The notes beneath the pieces were generated by a model that made no database searches, was not told the DNA's origin, and saw only the letters and a list, made by a program, of their open reading frames with translations. Below, in pieces: positions 61,970 through 64,000 of a DNA stretch of 64,000 nt. The stretch is from Lichenicoccus sp964247695. Its GTDB lineage: Bacteria; Pseudomonadota; Alphaproteobacteria; Acetobacterales; Acetobacteraceae. A program made the position numbers and the translations under genes. Positions within the stretch are counted from its first letter, which is position 1. Each line of letters starts with the position of its first letter. Location: assembly GCA_964247695.1 (NCBI GenBank), contig CAXTVI010000002.1, positions 62,001 to 126,000 on the forward strand, given 5' to 3'.

Positions 61970-62747
61970 GGGTCACGGTGTCGATCTCGAAACTGCCCCC
62001 TGGCTCGATCTTGAAATAGTCGCGCACCGCGGGGGGAGCGGTCGCCTGCAGCGCCAGGATCGCCTGCACGCGCGCGGGCGTGGTCCGGGTGCGGCCGGTC
62101 CAGGCGGCGAATTCCAACGGCAAGCGGCGCCTCGTCGCCCCCTGCACCGCCAGCCCGGCGCGCGCGAGCGCCGCCGCCCATTCGGCAAGCGTGTAGTTGC
62201 GCACGTGCGAGGCGTCGCGCAGCACCTCGATCGCCTGCAGGTAGGTGTCGAGCAGTCCCGAAGCCGGCGTGACGGTGTCGATGAAGACGGCGCGGCCACC
62301 GGGCCTGAGCACCCGGCACGCCTCGCGCAGCCCGGCCTCGAAGCCGTGCCAGTGGTGCGCGCTGAACCGGGACAGCAAAAGATCGAAGCGGCCGTCGGCG
62401 AACGGCAGCCGTTCGGCGGCGGCCTGCTGGACGGTGATGTTGGCAAGCCCGCGGACCCGCGCCTCGGCAGCGACCGCCTCCAGCATGCTTGGCGTCAGGT
62501 CGCAGGCCACCACGTGGGCCACATGCGGCGCGGCCCGGAAGCTGACATGGCCGCCGCCGCAGCCGAGGTCGAGCACCTGCGCGCCGGCCCCGGTCTCGCG
62601 CAGCAGCGCCTCGATCTGGTCGAGATCGGCGCCGCTGCTGTGGGTCGGGCTGCTGACATAGGCCTGCGCGCGCGGCGCATAGTGCTCGGCGACAAAGGCG
62701 TTGCCCGATCTGTCGTCGCCCGACCTGTCGATCTCCGACGTGCTCAT
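61950..62747 (-). CDS. SAM-dependent methyltransferase (class I)
   Basis: A 265-residue methyltransferase. The SAM-binding loop is VLDLGCGGGHVSFRAAPHVA, with the acidic residue in VVACDLTPSMLEAV and the motif AERLPFADGRFDLLLSRFSA, then LREACRVLRPGGRAVFIDTV. This is the UbiE/COQ5-like or Methyltransf_11 type that acts on small molecules. The start ATG at 62747 places MSTSEIDRSGDD before the domain. The gene is divergent from the peptidase gene at 62841. Substrate unknown; there is no link to secretion beyond position. Confidence 0.85.
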   Translation of the reverse strand: MSTSEIDRSGDDRSGNAFVAEHYAPRAQAYVSSPTHSSGADLDQIEALLRETGAGAQVLDLGCGGGHVSFRAAPHVAHVVACDLTPSMLEAVAAEARVRGLANITVQQAAAERLPFADGRFDLLLSRFSAHHWHGFEAGLREACRVLRPGGRAVFIDTVTPASGLLDTYLQAIEVLRDASHVRNYTLAEWAAALARAGLAVQGATRRRLPLEFAAWTGRTRTTPARVQAILALQATAPPAVRDYFKIEPGGSFEIDTVTLIAPRS

Positions 62748-62840
62748 CGATGTTCTCCGGATTGCACTTCGCCTGCATGCCCCTTCCGCCCCGCTGCCGG
62801 AAGCCATAGATCTGCGAGAGCGAAGCCGGAGACCCCGCCT

Positions 62841-64000
62841 GTGCCGATCCTGCTGCTGGCCTACCTGTCCCTGTGCACGGCCTGGTGGGCGTTCGAGCTC
62901 TATGTCGGACGGCGCCAGGCTGCCTGCGTGCAGCGCCATCGCGAGCAGGTCCCGGCCGCCTTCGCCGCCTCGGTGACGCTCGAGGAGCATCGCCGCTCGG
63001 CCGACTTCACGAGGGACCGGCTGCGCCTCGACGGTTTCGCGTCCGTGATGGATCTTGTCATCACCTTCGTCGCCCTGCTGTGGGCGCTCGACTTCGTCAC
63101 CGGCCTGGTGTCCGGCTGGATGGCGCCCTCGATCGGCCGCAGCCTGGTGATCCTGGGCATTCTCGCCCTCGGTTCCAGCCTGCTCTCGCTGCCCCTGGCA
63201 GCGGCGCGCGACCTCGGGCTGGAGCAGCGCTACGGCTTCAACCGCAAGACGCCGGGCCTGTTCATCCGCGACCGGCTCAAGGGCATGCTGCTGACCGTGC
63301 TCATCGGCGGCCCGATGGTGGCCGGCATCCTGTGGGCGCTGCAGAACCTGAAGGGGCCGTGGTGGATCTACACCTGGGCGGCGCTGACCGTGCTCATGCT
63401 GGCGGCACCCACCGTCTATGTCCGTCTCATAGCGCCATGGTTCAACCGCTTCACCCCCCTGGATGGCGAACTCGCCGCGCGCCTGGAGGCGCTTCTGGTC
63501 CGTTGCGGCTTCCGCTCCGACGGGCTGTTCGAGATGGACGCCTCGCGCCGCTCCAGCCGCGGCAACGCCTTCTTCGTCGGCTTCGGTCCGACCAAGCGGA
63601 TCGTGCTGTTCGACACCCTGCTGGAGAAGCATGCGCCCGACGAGATCGAGGCGATCGTCGCGCACGAACTCGGGCACTTCAAGCATCGCCACACCCTGAC
63701 CGGCGCGCTGCGCAGCATCGTCACCCTGTTCGCGATGCTCGCCGTGGTCGGCTGGCTGTGCCGGCAGCCCTGGCTGCTGCCCGGCTTCGGCATGCGCCAT
63801 GCGGACCCGGCGCTCGGGCTGCTGCTCGGCTTCATGCTGGCGTCGGCAGCCTCTCCGGTGCTCGGCCTGTTCGGACGCGCGATCTCGCGCCGGCACGAGT
63901 TCCAGGCCGATGACTTCGCGCGCTCGATGGTGGGGGCTGAACCGATGGTGTCCGCCCTGACGCGGCTGGCGCGCGACAATGCCAGCACGCTGACGCCGGA
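62841..64000 (+). CDS. M48-family (STE24-like) zinc metallopeptidase, 3' truncated by window
   Basis: The frame is open from the GTG at 62841 to the window end (386 residues so far). The N-terminal M48_N region has membrane helices (ILLLAYLSLCTAWWAFELYV, LVITFVALLWALDFVTGLV, SLVILGILALGSSLLSLPLA, GGPMVAGILWALQNL). RDLGLEQRYGFNRKTP is a CAAX-protease/Ste24 hallmark. The zinc motif HELGH begins at His275 (IEAIVAHELGHFKHRHT), and the third ligand lies in RRHEFQADDFA. It should degrade or process membrane proteins at the inner membrane. GGAG lies 9 nt before the GTG. Confidence 0.88.
   Translation, partial: MPILLLAYLSLCTAWWAFELYVGRRQAACVQRHREQVPAAFAASVTLEEHRRSADFTRDRLRLDGFASVMDLVITFVALLWALDFVTGLVSGWMAPSIGRSLVILGILALGSSLLSLPLAAARDLGLEQRYGFNRKTPGLFIRDRLKGMLLTVLIGGPMVAGILWALQNLKGPWWIYTWAALTVLMLAAPTVYVRLIAPWFNRFTPLDGELAARLEALLVRCGFRSDGLFEMDASRRSSRGNAFFVGFGPTKRIVLFDTLLEKHAPDEIEAIVAHELGHFKHRHTLTGALRSIVTLFAMLAVVGWLCRQPWLLPGFGMRHADPALGLLLGFMLASAASPVLGLFGRAISRRHEFQADDFARSMVGAEPMVSALTRLARDNASTLTP

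Overview
The window is 64 kb of GC-rich, densely packed bacterial chromosome with one 100-N assembly gap (28282-28381). Most neighbouring genes overlap by 4 nt (ATGA, TGATG) and short intergenic gaps are the rule. A class III PHA synthase with a phasin, an MHS citrate-type transporter next to LutABC, sugar-acid catabolism and a type II secretion block in L-M-N-D-K order suggest an alphaproteobacterium, plausibly Acetobacteraceae. That placement is inferred from gene content; no rRNA or tRNA gene was seen to test it.

Layout. 1-1.3 kb: the tail of a glutathione S-transferase gene, then a graveyard of an HD-domain pseudogene abutting IS66 and IS5-type transposase remnants. 1.3-6.2 kb: an overlapping operon of a ModA-like binding protein, an MHS-family symporter and LutABC (L-lactate oxidation). 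6.4-9.1 kb: a patchy island of more relaxed composition with a sulfotransferase, a broken serine recombinase and an acyltransferase. 9.2-12.3 kb: an unknown protein, a PHB-depolymerase-like esterase, a membrane protein and an XRE regulator. 12.4-15.4 kb: aldehyde dehydrogenase and ATP-dependent PEP carboxykinase. 15.4-24.1 kb (minus strand): a PHA locus with phasin, acylating aldehyde dehydrogenase, Zn alcohol dehydrogenase, PhaE, PhaC, CoA-transferase and a hydrolase.

24.4-31.7 kb: a PAS/receiver sensor without an ATPase domain, two divergent SDR genes, the assembly gap, a GlpR-type regulator with an N-terminal heptad repeat, GlpD and an SH3-like exported protein. 31.7-43.6 kb: a GT39-like membrane protein, a renalase-like flavoprotein, GNATs, a transglutaminase, two DUF2382 stress proteins, an amidohydrolase/aldo-keto reductase pair, a degenerate GGDEF/EAL protein and a chloroperoxidase-like hydrolase.

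43.7-56.2 kb: a sugar-acid and 2-hydroxyacid region. A minus-strand operon encodes a D-2-hydroxyacid FAD dehydrogenase, GntR, a ketodeoxyfuconate-type SDR, a diketo-acid hydrolase and a second GntR. An identical 14-bp site lies upstream of this operon and between a HIBADH-type gene and a LarA-family racemase. A deacetylase-family gene, dienelactone hydrolase, cupin, SDR and KDG-type kinase follow. 56.4-62 kb: gspL-M-N-D-K, with gspK apparently starting at CTG. 62-64 kb: a methyltransferase and an M48 peptidase that runs off the end.

Working model (inference): the window is rich in routes that turn sugar acids, lactate and alcohols or aldehydes into pyruvate and acyl-CoA. PckA gives the gluconeogenic exit and the PHA locus stores surplus acyl-CoA.
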